Origin: Bacteroidota bacterium
GTDB lineage: Bacteria > Bacteroidota > Bacteroidia > Palsa-965
Assembly: GCA_016194975.1 (NCBI GenBank)
Contig: JACQAM010000004.1
Coordinates: 124,001 to 188,000, forward strand
Direction: 5' to 3'
DNA length: 64,000 bases
A program made the translations under genes and the position numbers. The notes under the pieces were generated by a model. The model did no database searches. It was not told the origin of the DNA and saw only the letters and a list, made by a program, of their open reading frames with translations. This document shows positions 9,267 to 18,998 of the stretch, in pieces; position 1 is the stretch's first letter, and the number at the start of each line of letters is the position of its first letter.

Positions 9267-9830
9267 ATGGGAAATCTGGCGGAGACCAAAGACGCATTGC
9301 GAAAAGAGATTGGAATTCTCATTGACAAGATCACCTTTCAGAAAAAATATCTCGCCACCGCCGATCATGTGCAGTTGAATTTGTTGCGCCTTCTTGTGGG
9401 TGAACTGCTTTCAAAAATTTCTGCGCTTGAACATTTGGAACCCGTTATTGAAGAAAGAATGATCGTGGAAGTTCCGGTTGCAAAAGAAATTCCGCAGACA
9501 CCAAAAGAGATCCCTGTTATTCAACCGATAATGCCTCCCGGCGATCAGTTCATTCCGAAAGTGATGTTCCCCTTCAGTGAAAAGAAAACGGGAAAAAAAT
9601 TACCGGAAATAAAAACACTCATCGGCTTCAATGAAAAACTCATGTTCATCGCACAACTCTTCGGTGGAAATATTTCCTCTTATGAAGAAGCATTGAAACA
9701 GATCGACGCCTGTTCTTCATTGGAAGAAGTAACTGCTTTTCTTTCCGCGATCAGCAGCGAGTACAAATGGAAAGACGGAAGTGATGCTGTTGTTTCCTTC
9801 CGCGCTGTTGTCAAACGTCGTTTTGCATAA
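9267..9830 (+). CDS. Conserved Bacteroidota-type hypothetical protein
   Basis: This 187-residue protein has an N-terminal helical segment (about 1-60, with QKKYLATADHVQLNLLRLLV), a proline-rich linker (about 75-100), and a C-terminal helical domain (about 115-187) with LIGFNEKLMFIAQLFGG and SSLEEVTAFLSAISSEYKW. The C-terminal part looks like proteins I associate with Bacteroidota genomes without a known function. It has no signal peptide or membrane segment. It starts 51 bases after a TACTTTTG box and its stop lies 6 bases before the likely ATG of the M28 peptidase, so it probably leads that operon. Confidence 0.75.
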   Translation: MGNLAETKDALRKEIGILIDKITFQKKYLATADHVQLNLLRLLVGELLSKISALEHLEPVIEERMIVEVPVAKEIPQTPKEIPVIQPIMPPGDQFIPKVMFPFSEKKTGKKLPEIKTLIGFNEKLMFIAQLFGGNISSYEEALKQIDACSSLEEVTAFLSAISSEYKWKDGSDAVVSFRAVVKRRFA

Positions 9831-9836
9831 TTGAAA

Positions 9837-11168
9837 ATGTCGCCCCGAAAATTTTCCTGCTCTTTTCTCCTGCCGCTGTTGCTTTGCACTGTTACTTTGC
9901 CTGCGCAGGATCGCGCGTATGCGAAGCAGGTGATCGACACGCTCGCATCTCCGTCCATGCACGGACGCGGATACGTGAACAACGGTGATAAAATTGCTGC
10001 AAAATATATTTCGGATCAATACAAATCGTTCGGACTTATTCCGTTCAACATCGCAGGGCTTTACACGCAGAATTTTTCTTTTCCCATCAATACATTTCCT
10101 GGTGCGCTCGATCTTTCTGTTACGTTTCCCGACGGGCATAATGAGAAACCGGTTCCGGGAGAAGAATTTCTCGTGCAGTGCCAGTCACCGTCGGTGAAAG
10201 GAAAATTTAAAGTAACGATGCTCGATTCGGCCATTGTTTATGATGATGCAAAATTAGATGCATTTAAAAAATCGGATCTGAAAAAAAGTTTTGTGATGGT
10301 GGATACGAATGGCGTTCGCAATCGCGCGATGCTTCGGTACATGACGGATTTTGTGTTGCACCCGGTAAACGTGAGGGGCATTCTCATTCCGGAAAAGAAG
10401 AATTCAATGACAGAGACGTGTACGAAACTTTCTCCGTGGGATATGTCTATGATACAAACCACGGTTCCCGTTCTTGAGATCGCTTATTCGTACAAACACA
10501 TTACTGCTCTCTCGATAAATGTGAAAGCAAAATTTCTGAAAAAATATACTTCACAGAATGTGATCGGCTATGTGAAAGGAAGTGTGAATCCCGATTCGTT
10601 TATGGTATTCACTGCGCATTATGATCATCTCGGGCAAATGGGAAAGAATACTTTTTTTCCCGGCGCGAATGATAATGCAAGCGGAATAGCCATGTTACTT
10701 TCATTGGCGCGCTATTATTCCAATCCTGAACACAAACCGAAATGCTCCATTGCATTCATGGCATTCAGTGGAGAAGAAGTGGGTTTGCTCGGAAGTTATT
10801 ATTACACGCAACATCCTTTGTTCCCGCTTAAAGAAATAAAATTTCTGGTGAACATGGATATTCTCGGAACCGGCGACGAAGGAATCACCGTGGTGAATGC
10901 AACTGAATTTCAACCGGAATTCAAAAAATTACAGGCGCTGAATACCAATGGCAATTATCTTGCGAAAGTAAATCCGAGAGGGAAGGCGATGATCAGCGAT
11001 CATTATTGTTTCACCGAAATGAAAGTTCGCTGCTTTTACATTTACACACTTGGCGGAATAAAAGCTTACCATGATACGTGCGACAGAAGAGAAACATTGC
11101 CACTGTCAAAATTCGAAGACCTGTTTAAACTGCTGAGAGATTTTACGGATTGGGAAGACCAACTCTGA
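9837..11168 (+). CDS. Secreted M28-family zinc peptidase
   Basis: This 443-residue aminopeptidase-like protein is exported: a signal peptide spans about residues 1-20 (KFSCSFLLPLLLCTVTLPAQ). The di-zinc ligands are visible in order: His in FTAHYDHLG, Asp in GANDNASG, the catalytic Glu pair in SGEEVGLLGS, Asp in VNMDILG and His in SDHYCF. I chose the ATG at 9837; a TTG two codons earlier is the alternative. No T9SS sorting domain is present, so it probably stays in the periplasm. It is 6 bases downstream of the 187-residue unknown. Confidence 0.9.
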   Translation: MSPRKFSCSFLLPLLLCTVTLPAQDRAYAKQVIDTLASPSMHGRGYVNNGDKIAAKYISDQYKSFGLIPFNIAGLYTQNFSFPINTFPGALDLSVTFPDGHNEKPVPGEEFLVQCQSPSVKGKFKVTMLDSAIVYDDAKLDAFKKSDLKKSFVMVDTNGVRNRAMLRYMTDFVLHPVNVRGILIPEKKNSMTETCTKLSPWDMSMIQTTVPVLEIAYSYKHITALSINVKAKFLKKYTSQNVIGYVKGSVNPDSFMVFTAHYDHLGQMGKNTFFPGANDNASGIAMLLSLARYYSNPEHKPKCSIAFMAFSGEEVGLLGSYYYTQHPLFPLKEIKFLVNMDILGTGDEGITVVNATEFQPEFKKLQALNTNGNYLAKVNPRGKAMISDHYCFTEMKVRCFYIYTLGGIKAYHDTCDRRETLPLSKFEDLFKLLRDFTDWEDQL

Positions 11169-11191
11169 TTGTTTATTGTTTTCTGTTTACC

Positions 11192-11245
11192 GTTTTCAGT
11201 TAAGCAAAACCGAAAATCGAAAACCGAAAATCGAAAACTGAAAAC
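11192..11245. repeat. Inverted repeat GTTTTCAGTT / AACTGAAAAC
   Basis: Arms at 11192-11201 and 11236-11245 are exact complements. Between them are two direct copies of aaaaccgaaaatcg. The same decamer pair occurs at 47581-47618. The element fills the gap between the M28 peptidase and rsmI; its right arm ends 4 bases before the rsmI ATG. Confidence 0.75.
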
Positions 11246-11249
11246 TAAA

Positions 11250-11915
11250 ATGCTCTACTTAGTTCCCACTCCGATCGGCAATCTCGAAGACATTACGCTT
11301 CGTGCTTTGCGTATTTTAAAGGAGGCGGATCTTATTCTGGCCGAAGACACGCGCACTACAGGAAATCTTTTAAAACATTTTGAGATCAAAACAAAATTAT
11401 TTCCGCATCATCAGCACAATGAACACAAGACCGTGGAAATGATCGTGGCAAGAATTGCTGCAGGAGAAAAGATTGCGCTCGTGAGCGATGCAGGTACACC
11501 AGGAATTTCCGATCCCGGATTTTTACTTGTGCGCGAATGTGTGCGCGCAGGCGTGAAAGTGGAATGCCTTCCCGGCCCGACTGCATTTGTTCCTGCGCTC
11601 GTGCAATCGGGTTTGGCCTGCGATTCTTTTTTGTTCGTAGGATTTCTTCCCCAGAAAAAAGGAAGGCAAACAAAACTGAAAGAGTTGGCAGAGGAAAAGC
11701 ACACGATGGTTTTTTACGAATCGCCTTTCCGGCTGGTAAAAGCGCTCGAAGAATTCAAAGAACATTTCGGTGCAGATCGTGCCGTTTGTATTTCGCGCGA
11801 ACTCACAAAAATGTTTGAAGAAAATTTTCGGGGAACGGTGAATGAAGCGATCGCGCATTTCTCAGCGAAAACAGTGAAGGGAGAAATTGTGATAGTAATG
11901 GAAGGCGGTCATTAA
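11250..11915 (+). CDS. rsmI: 16S rRNA (cytidine-2'-O)-methyltransferase RsmI
   Basis: This 221-residue tetrapyrrole-methylase-fold enzyme 2'-O-methylates C1402 of 16S rRNA using SAM. It has the family N-terminus YLVPTPIGNLEDITLRAL, the EDTRTT segment, SDAGTPGISDPG and a GPTAFVPALV loop. The open frame extends upstream to a TTG at 11169, but those codons translate the word repeat, so the ATG at 11250 is the start. It is convergent with the T9SS operon, 20 bases away. Confidence 0.94.
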   Translation: MLYLVPTPIGNLEDITLRALRILKEADLILAEDTRTTGNLLKHFEIKTKLFPHHQHNEHKTVEMIVARIAAGEKIALVSDAGTPGISDPGFLLVRECVRAGVKVECLPGPTAFVPALVQSGLACDSFLFVGFLPQKKGRQTKLKELAEEKHTMVFYESPFRLVKALEEFKEHFGADRAVCISRELTKMFEENFRGTVNEAIAHFSAKTVKGEIVIVMEGGH

Positions 11916-11935
11916 GGAGATTACCGAAAAACTCT

Positions 11936-13363
11936 TCAGCGTTGTATTACTATTTTCTGCGAAAAAATATTTTCACCCGCATGCACACACACTAAGTACA
12001 CTCCCGCGCCCAAGCCCGAAACATTGATCTGTTCCTGTAATTCTCCGGAAGAAGAGATGGACAAATTATTTTCTTTTCTTTCAATTACTGTTTGGCCCAG
12101 CACATCATAAATTTTTATGTCAATATTTTTTTCTTGCAGATTTTTCAATTGTATAGTTAATATATCATTTGCCGGGTTCGGAAAAATATTAAACTCTGAT
12201 TCTGAATTCTCCGATTGATTTATTCCTGTTGAAATTACTCCGCAGGTATCTACATAATTTCCGCCGATCCATTTGGCCAAATTAGAAATGCTCGAAGTGT
12301 CCAACTGAATAAATCCTCCGCCAACATACATTGTGTCGTGATAAAATTCCACACTGCCAATTCCTGCGTTAAAAGTTGATCCAAATGTACACCACTGCGT
12401 TTCATCCCAAACAGCAAGACCATCGGCTATCACCCCGCCTATTTTTTCAAAGTTTCCGGCACAATATAATTTCCCATTATGCACACACATATCTTTTACC
12501 GTCGGGAAAGAATTGTTAATCCCTATCTGAACGCTTCCGCCGACTGCATTAAATGCCGTGTCGTTCCAACTGATAATACCAGTTCCGGCATTCCCATCTG
12601 AAGCAAAAAATAATCCACCAACATAAAGTTTGTTATTGAAAACCTGCAAGTCGTCTATTTGACAGAATCCGCCGTGAATTTCATTTGAAAAAAAATACCA
12701 GTTAATCCCATCCCATTTTGCAAAACGACAAATATTTCCTTGCGGGTCAAGAAACATTCCTGCTGCGTATAGATTGCCGTGATAAAAATCTATTTTAGAT
12801 AATAAACTTGCATTTGCAGAAAAATGGTAATTACTTCCGATACATTGCCATGCGACTCCATTCCATTTAGCAATACAATCCGCAGGAACATTACCAATAC
12901 TGTCGAAAGGGCCACAGATATATAACTCGTTATTGTAAACCTTAATGTCGTCAACAACGGAATTTGGTTGTTGTCCTCCCCACATTGAATCCCATTGGCT
13001 ACCATTCCATCGTGCTAAAAAATGAGAATAGATGGTATCAACTTCTGTAAATGCCCCGCCCGCAAGGATTTCATTGTTGTATCTGCAAAGTGCCAGCGTA
13101 TTATTCGGGTAGCTGACCGAATTAAATTCATCCGTTCCCGCTCCAAGAGAATCCCATTGCGTACCATTCCACGAACCAATGCCACGAATATGCTCCCCGT
13201 TTACGAACGAAAAGTCTCCGCCAAAATATAATTTATCATTAACCGAATCGGGATACAGGCACGCAATAAACCTGTTGGGCCATCCCAAAAGTGCCTGCCA
13301 GTGTTGTGCTGCAACACAACATTGTAATAGAACAAAAGAAAATAACAGTACTGTTTTTTTCAC
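11936..13363 (-). CDS. T9SS-sorted repeat protein with type A sorting domain
   Basis: This 475-residue secreted protein has a signal peptide (KKTVLLFSFVLLQCCVAAQ) and a body of repeated beta-propeller-like units with the signatures WNGTQWDSLG, NNELYICGPF and IAKWNG. The C-terminal sorting domain contains FNIFPNPANDILTIQL and ends in QKIVIQR. The start is GTG at 13363, overlapping the stop of the upstream gene as GTGA after an AAAGG ribosome site; longer reads from 13408 lack a proper signal peptide. It is last in a three-gene operon, and its C-terminal DNA is nearly identical to that of its neighbour. Ligand and surface role are unknown. Confidence 0.88.
   Translation of the reverse strand: MKKTVLLFSFVLLQCCVAAQHWQALLGWPNRFIACLYPDSVNDKLYFGGDFSFVNGEHIRGIGSWNGTQWDSLGAGTDEFNSVSYPNNTLALCRYNNEILAGGAFTEVDTIYSHFLARWNGSQWDSMWGGQQPNSVVDDIKVYNNELYICGPFDSIGNVPADCIAKWNGVAWQCIGSNYHFSANASLLSKIDFYHGNLYAAGMFLDPQGNICRFAKWDGINWYFFSNEIHGGFCQIDDLQVFNNKLYVGGLFFASDGNAGTGIISWNDTAFNAVGGSVQIGINNSFPTVKDMCVHNGKLYCAGNFEKIGGVIADGLAVWDETQWCTFGSTFNAGIGSVEFYHDTMYVGGGFIQLDTSSISNLAKWIGGNYVDTCGVISTGINQSENSESEFNIFPNPANDILTIQLKNLQEKNIDIKIYDVLGQTVIERKENNLSISSSGELQEQINVSGLGAGVYLVCVHAGENIFSQKIVIQR
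12113..12270 (-). repeat. Near-identical segment shared with 13540-13706
   Basis: By eye this stretch, encoding the junction to the sorting domain, matches about 13540-13706 with only a handful of differences over roughly 160 bases. The upstream bodies of the two genes differ much more. This points to a recent duplication of the tail or to gene conversion. Confidence 0.8.
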
Positions 13364-14802
13364 CTTTGAATAATTATTTTTTGCGTAAACGCCATCTCGC
13401 CGACACACACGCGCACGAAGTACACACCCGCGCTCAGGCCCGAAACGTTAATCCTTTCTTCCAATTCACCGGGTGATACTGCGCTTTGAGAAACATCTTC
13501 TTTCTTTTCAATAACGGTTTGGCCCAGCACATCAAGAATTTTTATATCAACATTTTTTTCTTGCAGATTTTTCAATTGTATAGTTAAAAGATCATTTGCC
13601 GGGTTCGGAAAAATATTAAACGCTGATTCTGAATTCTCCGATTGATTTATTCCTGTTGAAATTACTCCGCAGGTATCTACATAATTTCCGCCGATCCATT
13701 TGGCGATGTAATTATAATTTGCAGGGGTGCTGTCGGTTTGTAAAAATGGGCCCGAAACATACATGGAATCATTAAAAAAAGTTATCTGGTCGGCGCCGTC
13801 ATATTGCAGCAATGCATTGCTAAAAAAAGTATTGAAACCGCACCAATTATCTCCGTCCCATGAAGCCAAACCCATTGCAGGGACTCCTCCTATTTTTTCA
13901 AAATTTCCTGCGCAGAATAATTTTCCATTGTGTACACACATTTTTTTTACAACAGGGAACGGATTTAAACTCCCAATCTGAACGCTGCCCCCAACCGCAT
14001 TCCAGGTTGTGTCGTTCCATCGCATAATACTATTAGCCGGGTTTCCATCGGATGAATAAAAAAGACCGGAAACAAATAGTTCATTATTGTAAACCTCCAT
14101 ATCCCAAACATCAGCAACACTTCCCTGTAAGGCACTGGTCATAAACTGCCAATTACTTCCATTCCACTCTGCAATGTGGCAGGTGTTACCAAACGGATCG
14201 TCAAAAAAACCAGCGATGTATAAGTTGCCATTATAAAAAATCATTTCGGAAACATATCCGTTGAAATTATAGTTATTTCCGACATCCTGCCATGAAGTGC
14301 CATTCCATTTTGCGATTTCATTTGCCGGGGTATTTCCAACCATATTAAATACACCAGAAATATATAATTCGTTGTTATAAATAATAATATCGTCCACTGC
14401 TGAATTTGGCGGGCCGCCGGGAATAGAATCCCATTGTGATCCATCCCATCTTGCCATTTTTGGTGTATTCAGGTTTCCTGCCAGTGAAAAATTTCCTCCC
14501 ACATAAATATAGTTGCCATAGCGAGCGATAGCCCAGGTACTGCCGGGCATATTTCCGATTGAAGAATTATCGATTCCACTTTTCAGGGAGTCCCATTGAT
14601 TACCGTTCCATGTAGCTATTCCCCAAATGGTATCCCGATTTACTTCCGTAAATATTCCTCCAACGAAAAGTCGATTGCTTATAGAATCTGCATAAAGACA
14701 AGTAATATTTCTATTGACTCCACCATAAAGTGAATCCCAATGCTGCGCAAAACAGCACGGCGTGTACAGAAAAAACAAGAACAGTTGTCGAGTTGTTTTC
14801 AC
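13360..14802 (-). CDS. T9SS-sorted repeat protein, paralogue of the 11936-13363 gene
   Basis: This 480-residue secreted protein has a short signal peptide (RQLFLFFLYTPCCFAQ), propeller-like repeats (ATWNGNQWDSL, MARWDGSQWDS, NNELYISGVF) and a C-terminal type A sorting domain (FNIFPNPANDLLTIQL ... FTQKIIIQR). Start GTG 14802 overlaps the upstream stop as GTGA. The closing FTQKIIIQR-stop and the ribosome site are encoded by about 28 bases identical to those ending the 14799-18689 gene. It resembles the 44702-45973 protein in body repeats. It is probably anchored or released outside the outer membrane after T9SS export. Confidence 0.88.
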   Translation of the reverse strand: MKTTRQLFLFFLYTPCCFAQHWDSLYGGVNRNITCLYADSISNRLFVGGIFTEVNRDTIWGIATWNGNQWDSLKSGIDNSSIGNMPGSTWAIARYGNYIYVGGNFSLAGNLNTPKMARWDGSQWDSIPGGPPNSAVDDIIIYNNELYISGVFNMVGNTPANEIAKWNGTSWQDVGNNYNFNGYVSEMIFYNGNLYIAGFFDDPFGNTCHIAEWNGSNWQFMTSALQGSVADVWDMEVYNNELFVSGLFYSSDGNPANSIMRWNDTTWNAVGGSVQIGSLNPFPVVKKMCVHNGKLFCAGNFEKIGGVPAMGLASWDGDNWCGFNTFFSNALLQYDGADQITFFNDSMYVSGPFLQTDSTPANYNYIAKWIGGNYVDTCGVISTGINQSENSESAFNIFPNPANDLLTIQLKNLQEKNVDIKILDVLGQTVIEKKEDVSQSAVSPGELEERINVSGLSAGVYFVRVCVGEMAFTQKIIIQR

Positions 14803-17800
14803 CTTTGAATAATTATTTTTTGCGTAAATATTTTTTCTCCGGTTTTTAAATGAACTACATAAATACCGTTCGAGCAGTTTTCAAGATTGATTTCATGTCT
14901 CAATACCGAGCAAGGGGAAATATTTTCAGAATAAATTGCCTGCCCGAGCAGATCAAAAACTTCAATGCTAATTGGGTATGCTGTATTAATATTCCCGGCG
15001 ATCCAGAATACATTCTGCGATGGATTTGGAAAAATATTTAGACTCAACTGATTCGCACTTGATAATTCGGGAATTCCAACAATAGTTGGATTAATATCAA
15101 AGCGGGTAATCCAGCCAGTGAAGGCATTCACAGTATCCTGATACCAAACCGGAGGCCCTCCGCCATTATCCAATGGAATAGCACCTGGGCCACTAGCGAT
15201 TACCTGGCCTGCAAAATATAAAGTGGTATCGCTGCTGGTTGCAAGCGCCCATGGAAAAATAATATCTCTTCCAAAATATGTAGTCCAGATCTGTTGGTGT
15301 GTCCCATTTTGAAAACAATTTATAAAGCCGTCATCACCGGAAAAGTTATACGTTGCATCAACGTATGCGCTGCTCAAATTAGGATTTGCAAAAGGAAGAT
15401 TGTTACTCGAAGTATTTCCGGCTAAATACAAATTTTGTAATGAATCGATGGCAAGAGCAAATCCTTGCTCATTACCTGAACCCCCATATAGAGTCGACCA
15501 AATCAGGCAACCATTATTATCAAATTCAGCAATGAAGGCATCTTTACCTCCACCGCCACTATTTTGAAAATAAGCACCGCCACCGGGGTTTACGAGATGA
15601 AGAACGTTTCCTGCAAAAGTTTGGCCTGTTATATAATAGTTGAGCGAAGAATCTGCTATAACATTCCACGAATAATCTTCTATCTGCTCGCCATAAAATG
15701 TACTCCAAACTAAATCATTTGTTTCTCCTGTAAATTTCGTCACGTATGCTGAAAGAACGCCACCCGGGAAACTGACGTTGCTCGAATCTGTACATAAATT
15801 ATGTTTTATGGGAAACCCATTTGCATCAACAACTGCACCTGTTACTACAATATCTCCACTCTTATCAATCACCAATCCCACAGTGTTGTCCGAGAAAATA
15901 GTGGGTGAGTCCGCGGAACCGATTTTTGTTGCCCATTTCCTTACGCCAACAGCATTAAAACGAAGAATAAACCCATTTCCATAATGTGAATTCCAATATG
16001 CAGAGGAAGAATCAAGGGGGAAATCTGATTCGCAAATACCAACAACGTAAATATTGCCATTGGATTTTGAAACACGCAATTTCAAACCATAATCCGTGCC
16101 GTTGCCCCCGTAATAAGTTGACCAAATCTGATTTTGACCACTTGCATCCAATTGAGCAAGGAACACATCCGATTTTACACAACCGCCACCTGTGCATGTA
16201 TTTGTACTGTCATAATATGCACTTCCCCAATGATGAAGTGGAAAATCAGTACTCTGAGTGTTACCAGTAAAGAAAACATTACCAACAGAATCTTCATCAA
16301 CACTTGTCACCTCGTCAAAAGCGTAATTACTTCCTGATTGATCAATATTTCCTCCATAAAACGTTGCCCATTCTCTTTCACCACTCTTTTTAAACTTCAC
16401 CACTGTTCCATCTGAACCTCCCAGAGAACTTGGACCGTAAAAATGGGGAGTTGATAATGGAAAAAAAAACGCGTTTGAAAATCCGCAAACTAAAACATGT
16501 CCATCTTTCGTCACTTTCACATCGCGGAATTCTCCTTTCAGATTATTTCCGCCGGCACCGTAATAAGAACTCCATTCAATATTCTGGATGTTCTGTGGAC
16601 TTAAATGCCCCCAATCCGTTGCAATTACCAATGGCAGCGCCGTGTTGAACGAACCGAAGTTTGAAAAGCTTATTTCGTTTACGCCGATCATCGAGTAGAA
16701 CGGTTGCCAGTTTAATGCAACAAAATTTCCGCCCGCATCAATTTGCCACGCTGCCGGCCGCGGTTGAATTATTTCTCCGAGCTGTGTGTAAATGTGAAGT
16801 TCGCCCACGTAATCTATTCGTACGCTATCTGCTCCTTCAAATTTTAAATCAACTTCAGTTGCAGAATTTCCGCCGCCGCCAGGTTTGCAAATAAAATAGG
16901 TTTTCAGTCCGCGCAGATTACTTCCGTACATCACATCCACATTATTCCACACCTCAAAATCAATCAGCTTATCGTAATTGCGCACATAACTTCTTCCTTC
17001 GGGAATATGCCCGAGAAAAAAATTTTCATAATCATCGCGCACTTCCATCGATCGTACTTTTAAATTGGCATTCGCATTTTCGTATTTCATGTCCACGCGG
17101 GCGAGCGTATCATGGTGCGCGGACGATGAATCTAATTTAGCGAAAACATACGAGATTGCCGTATCGGAAAAATAGACATTCGGCGCTCCGTGAATAGTGT
17201 AAAATTTCTCCTGGGGAATTGCAGCTCCGTTTGTGTTTAGTAACTGATCTTTATTTTCCGTAAAAACAAACGAACTTGATGTGGCTGTAATTGTGTCGTG
17301 AACGAGCGTTACTCCTTTCTCAATGTATCTCACGGTTGTATATTGAAATTTTCCCGAATCGGCTGCAGTTTGCCCCACCACCCAAATCACTCCAGGAACA
17401 TCATTCGCAATATCGGTGGCCTGATCGTTTCCATTCACAATGCTGTTGAAATTAATTTGCCAGACTAAATTTCCGTTCCCGTCGTAACGCAATGTATAAT
17501 AATCATTTGTTGTACCATTGAAACTATAACCCGTGACGTAAATTCGGTCCGTTCCTTTCACGGCAATTGCAGTTGCAGAATCATTTCCGTTTGCGGCGCC
17601 GTTAAATGAACTCACCCATTGCTGATTTCCGCTGTTGTCATATTTTATCGTGACATAATTTTTCCCCTGCGATGTTGTTGTTGAAAATCCGGTTACGATT
17701 ACATTGTTGAGCGAATCGAGATAAATTCCGCTTGCAATGTCATCAAGATTTGCCGCGCCGTTGTACGTAACAGCCCATTGCTGTGTGAGCGCGCTGTCGA

Positions 17801-18689
17801 GCTTTTCTGTTCTATAATCAAATCCCTGTCCTGAATTCATAACGCCGCCCGTTACATAAATATTTTCGCTTGCATCTTCCTGCAAATCGGTGATCTTGTC
17901 AAATGCAATGGCCTGGTTTCCTCCGCTGGTATGTGAATTCTGCACTAATCCGTCCGACACTCTGAATTTCACCACTGCATATTTGTATTTTAAAGAAGTT
18001 GTTTGTGCTGCTCCGGCAACAGTGAGAAAATTATTGTTTACTGTTGCGCGCACTCCGCCGTCGTTTAAATTCGCATCGTTCCACGTTCCTGCCCACTGAA
18101 AAGTTCCGGCGGTAGAATATTTGAGCGCGAGAAAATCATAATTGTTTGTGCTGCCCGCATAAGTAGAACCAACGGCGTAAACGAAATTTGTTGTCAAAAC
18201 CAAATTTACTGTTCCATCGTTGTGCGAAGAAGCGCCATTGTAAATCTGAGACCACAGTAAATTTCCATTTGAATCGTACTTGCGGATAATCGCATCGTTG
18301 CTGTCGGCGGCGTTTTGGTAAACAGATCCGGTGATGTACACATTTCCGTTTGCATCAATTCTTACATCGGCTGCATCGTCATCACCGTTTCCTGCGCCGT
18401 TAAATGAGCGCGCCCACACGAGCGCGCCCGCGGGAGAAACTTTTGCAACGAGCATATCGTAATTTCCATTGGCAGTATTGTATGTTGCGCCTGCCATGTA
18501 CCCGTAATGATTTGCATCGGTACGCGTTACACTCTTCTGGAAAAAATGCTGCGTGCCGACGCTGGTGTTGAAGTCTTCGAAAACTTTTAGCTGATTTTGT
18601 TGCGAAAACAAATTCGTAAACGTCAGACATTCGAAAATAAGAATTGTCGTTCTCGAAAATAATTTTACAGCTGGGAGATTTGTTTTCAT
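14799..18689 (-). CDS. Large T9SS-sorted SBBP-repeat protein
   Basis: This 1,296-residue secreted protein leads the operon. After a signal peptide come SBBP-type beta-propeller repeats (about 30-470) with the cycle VYITGSV..DAIIRKYDSNGNLLW. A central domain (about 475-690) begins FTENKDQLLNTNG and resembles the domain usually found beside SBBP repeats in Bacteroidota. A second SBBP-rich block (about 700-1,200) has WSTYYGG..YGLKL motifs. A type A sorting domain begins at LNIFPNPSQNVF and ends FTQKIIIQR. Such proteins are exported by the type IX system; ligands are not known. ATG at 18689 is a natural start. The next two genes are coupled by GTGA overlaps. Confidence 0.9.
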   Translation of the reverse strand: MKTNLPAVKLFSRTTILIFECLTFTNLFSQQNQLKVFEDFNTSVGTQHFFQKSVTRTDANHYGYMAGATYNTANGNYDMLVAKVSPAGALVWARSFNGAGNGDDDAADVRIDANGNVYITGSVYQNAADSNDAIIRKYDSNGNLLWSQIYNGASSHNDGTVNLVLTTNFVYAVGSTYAGSTNNYDFLALKYSTAGTFQWAGTWNDANLNDGGVRATVNNNFLTVAGAAQTTSLKYKYAVVKFRVSDGLVQNSHTSGGNQAIAFDKITDLQEDASENIYVTGGVMNSGQGFDYRTEKLDSALTQQWAVTYNGAANLDDIASGIYLDSLNNVIVTGFSTTTSQGKNYVTIKYDNSGNQQWVSSFNGAANGNDSATAIAVKGTDRIYVTGYSFNGTTNDYYTLRYDGNGNLVWQINFNSIVNGNDQATDIANDVPGVIWVVGQTAADSGKFQYTTVRYIEKGVTLVHDTITATSSSFVFTENKDQLLNTNGAAIPQEKFYTIHGAPNVYFSDTAISYVFAKLDSSSAHHDTLARVDMKYENANANLKVRSMEVRDDYENFFLGHIPEGRSYVRNYDKLIDFEVWNNVDVMYGSNLRGLKTYFICKPGGGGNSATEVDLKFEGADSVRIDYVGELHIYTQLGEIIQPRPAAWQIDAGGNFVALNWQPFYSMIGVNEISFSNFGSFNTALPLVIATDWGHLSPQNIQNIEWSSYYGAGGNNLKGEFRDVKVTKDGHVLVCGFSNAFFFPLSTPHFYGPSSLGGSDGTVVKFKKSGEREWATFYGGNIDQSGSNYAFDEVTSVDEDSVGNVFFTGNTQSTDFPLHHWGSAYYDSTNTCTGGGCVKSDVFLAQLDASGQNQIWSTYYGGNGTDYGLKLRVSKSNGNIYVVGICESDFPLDSSSAYWNSHYGNGFILRFNAVGVRKWATKIGSADSPTIFSDNTVGLVIDKSGDIVVTGAVVDANGFPIKHNLCTDSSNVSFPGGVLSAYVTKFTGETNDLVWSTFYGEQIEDYSWNVIADSSLNYYITGQTFAGNVLHLVNPGGGAYFQNSGGGGKDAFIAEFDNNGCLIWSTLYGGSGNEQGFALAIDSLQNLYLAGNTSSNNLPFANPNLSSAYVDATYNFSGDDGFINCFQNGTHQQIWTTYFGRDIIFPWALATSSDTTLYFAGQVIASGPGAIPLDNGGGPPVWYQDTVNAFTGWITRFDINPTIVGIPELSSANQLSLNIFPNPSQNVFWIAGNINTAYPISIEVFDLLGQAIYSENISPCSVLRHEINLENCSNGIYVVHLKTGEKIFTQKIIIQR

Positions 18690-18998
18690 GTGTTTTGGTT
18701 TTGAGGTTATACAATTACTATAGTTTCATTCCAAAGCATTCCTGCCCTGGAAATTATTTTCGTTCTCATAAAAAATATTCACCCCCACTCTTTCCGGTAA
18801 ACCGAAAAAAATCGTCCGCAAATTTTCAGCTTCACTGTACGTGTGCATTTACACTGCAACTATTCCTCACCGTACTCCTCTTTCATCATCCGAATCAATC
18901 AACGGGGGACATTGATTAATTCGTTTGCCAAACATATAAAAAAGAATTTAGCCCATATATGGGCTTTCGAGATTTTTTGTACAAATTGATCATTGTAT
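18690..18998. other. Intergenic region between divergent T9SS operon and XRE gene
   Basis: No gene is seen. It must hold the promoters of the minus-strand T9SS operon and of the XRE regulator, but I find no clear TAnnTTTG box for either. A perfect 16-base palindrome lies at 18950-18965. Confidence 0.5.
18950..18965. promoter_or_regulatory. Perfect palindrome AGCCCATATATGGGCT, candidate operator
   Basis: All 16 bases are self-complementary. The site lies about 34 bases before the XRE regulator start, the usual position for an autoregulatory operator. It could also control the divergent T9SS operon. Binding is inferred from position only. Confidence 0.5.
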
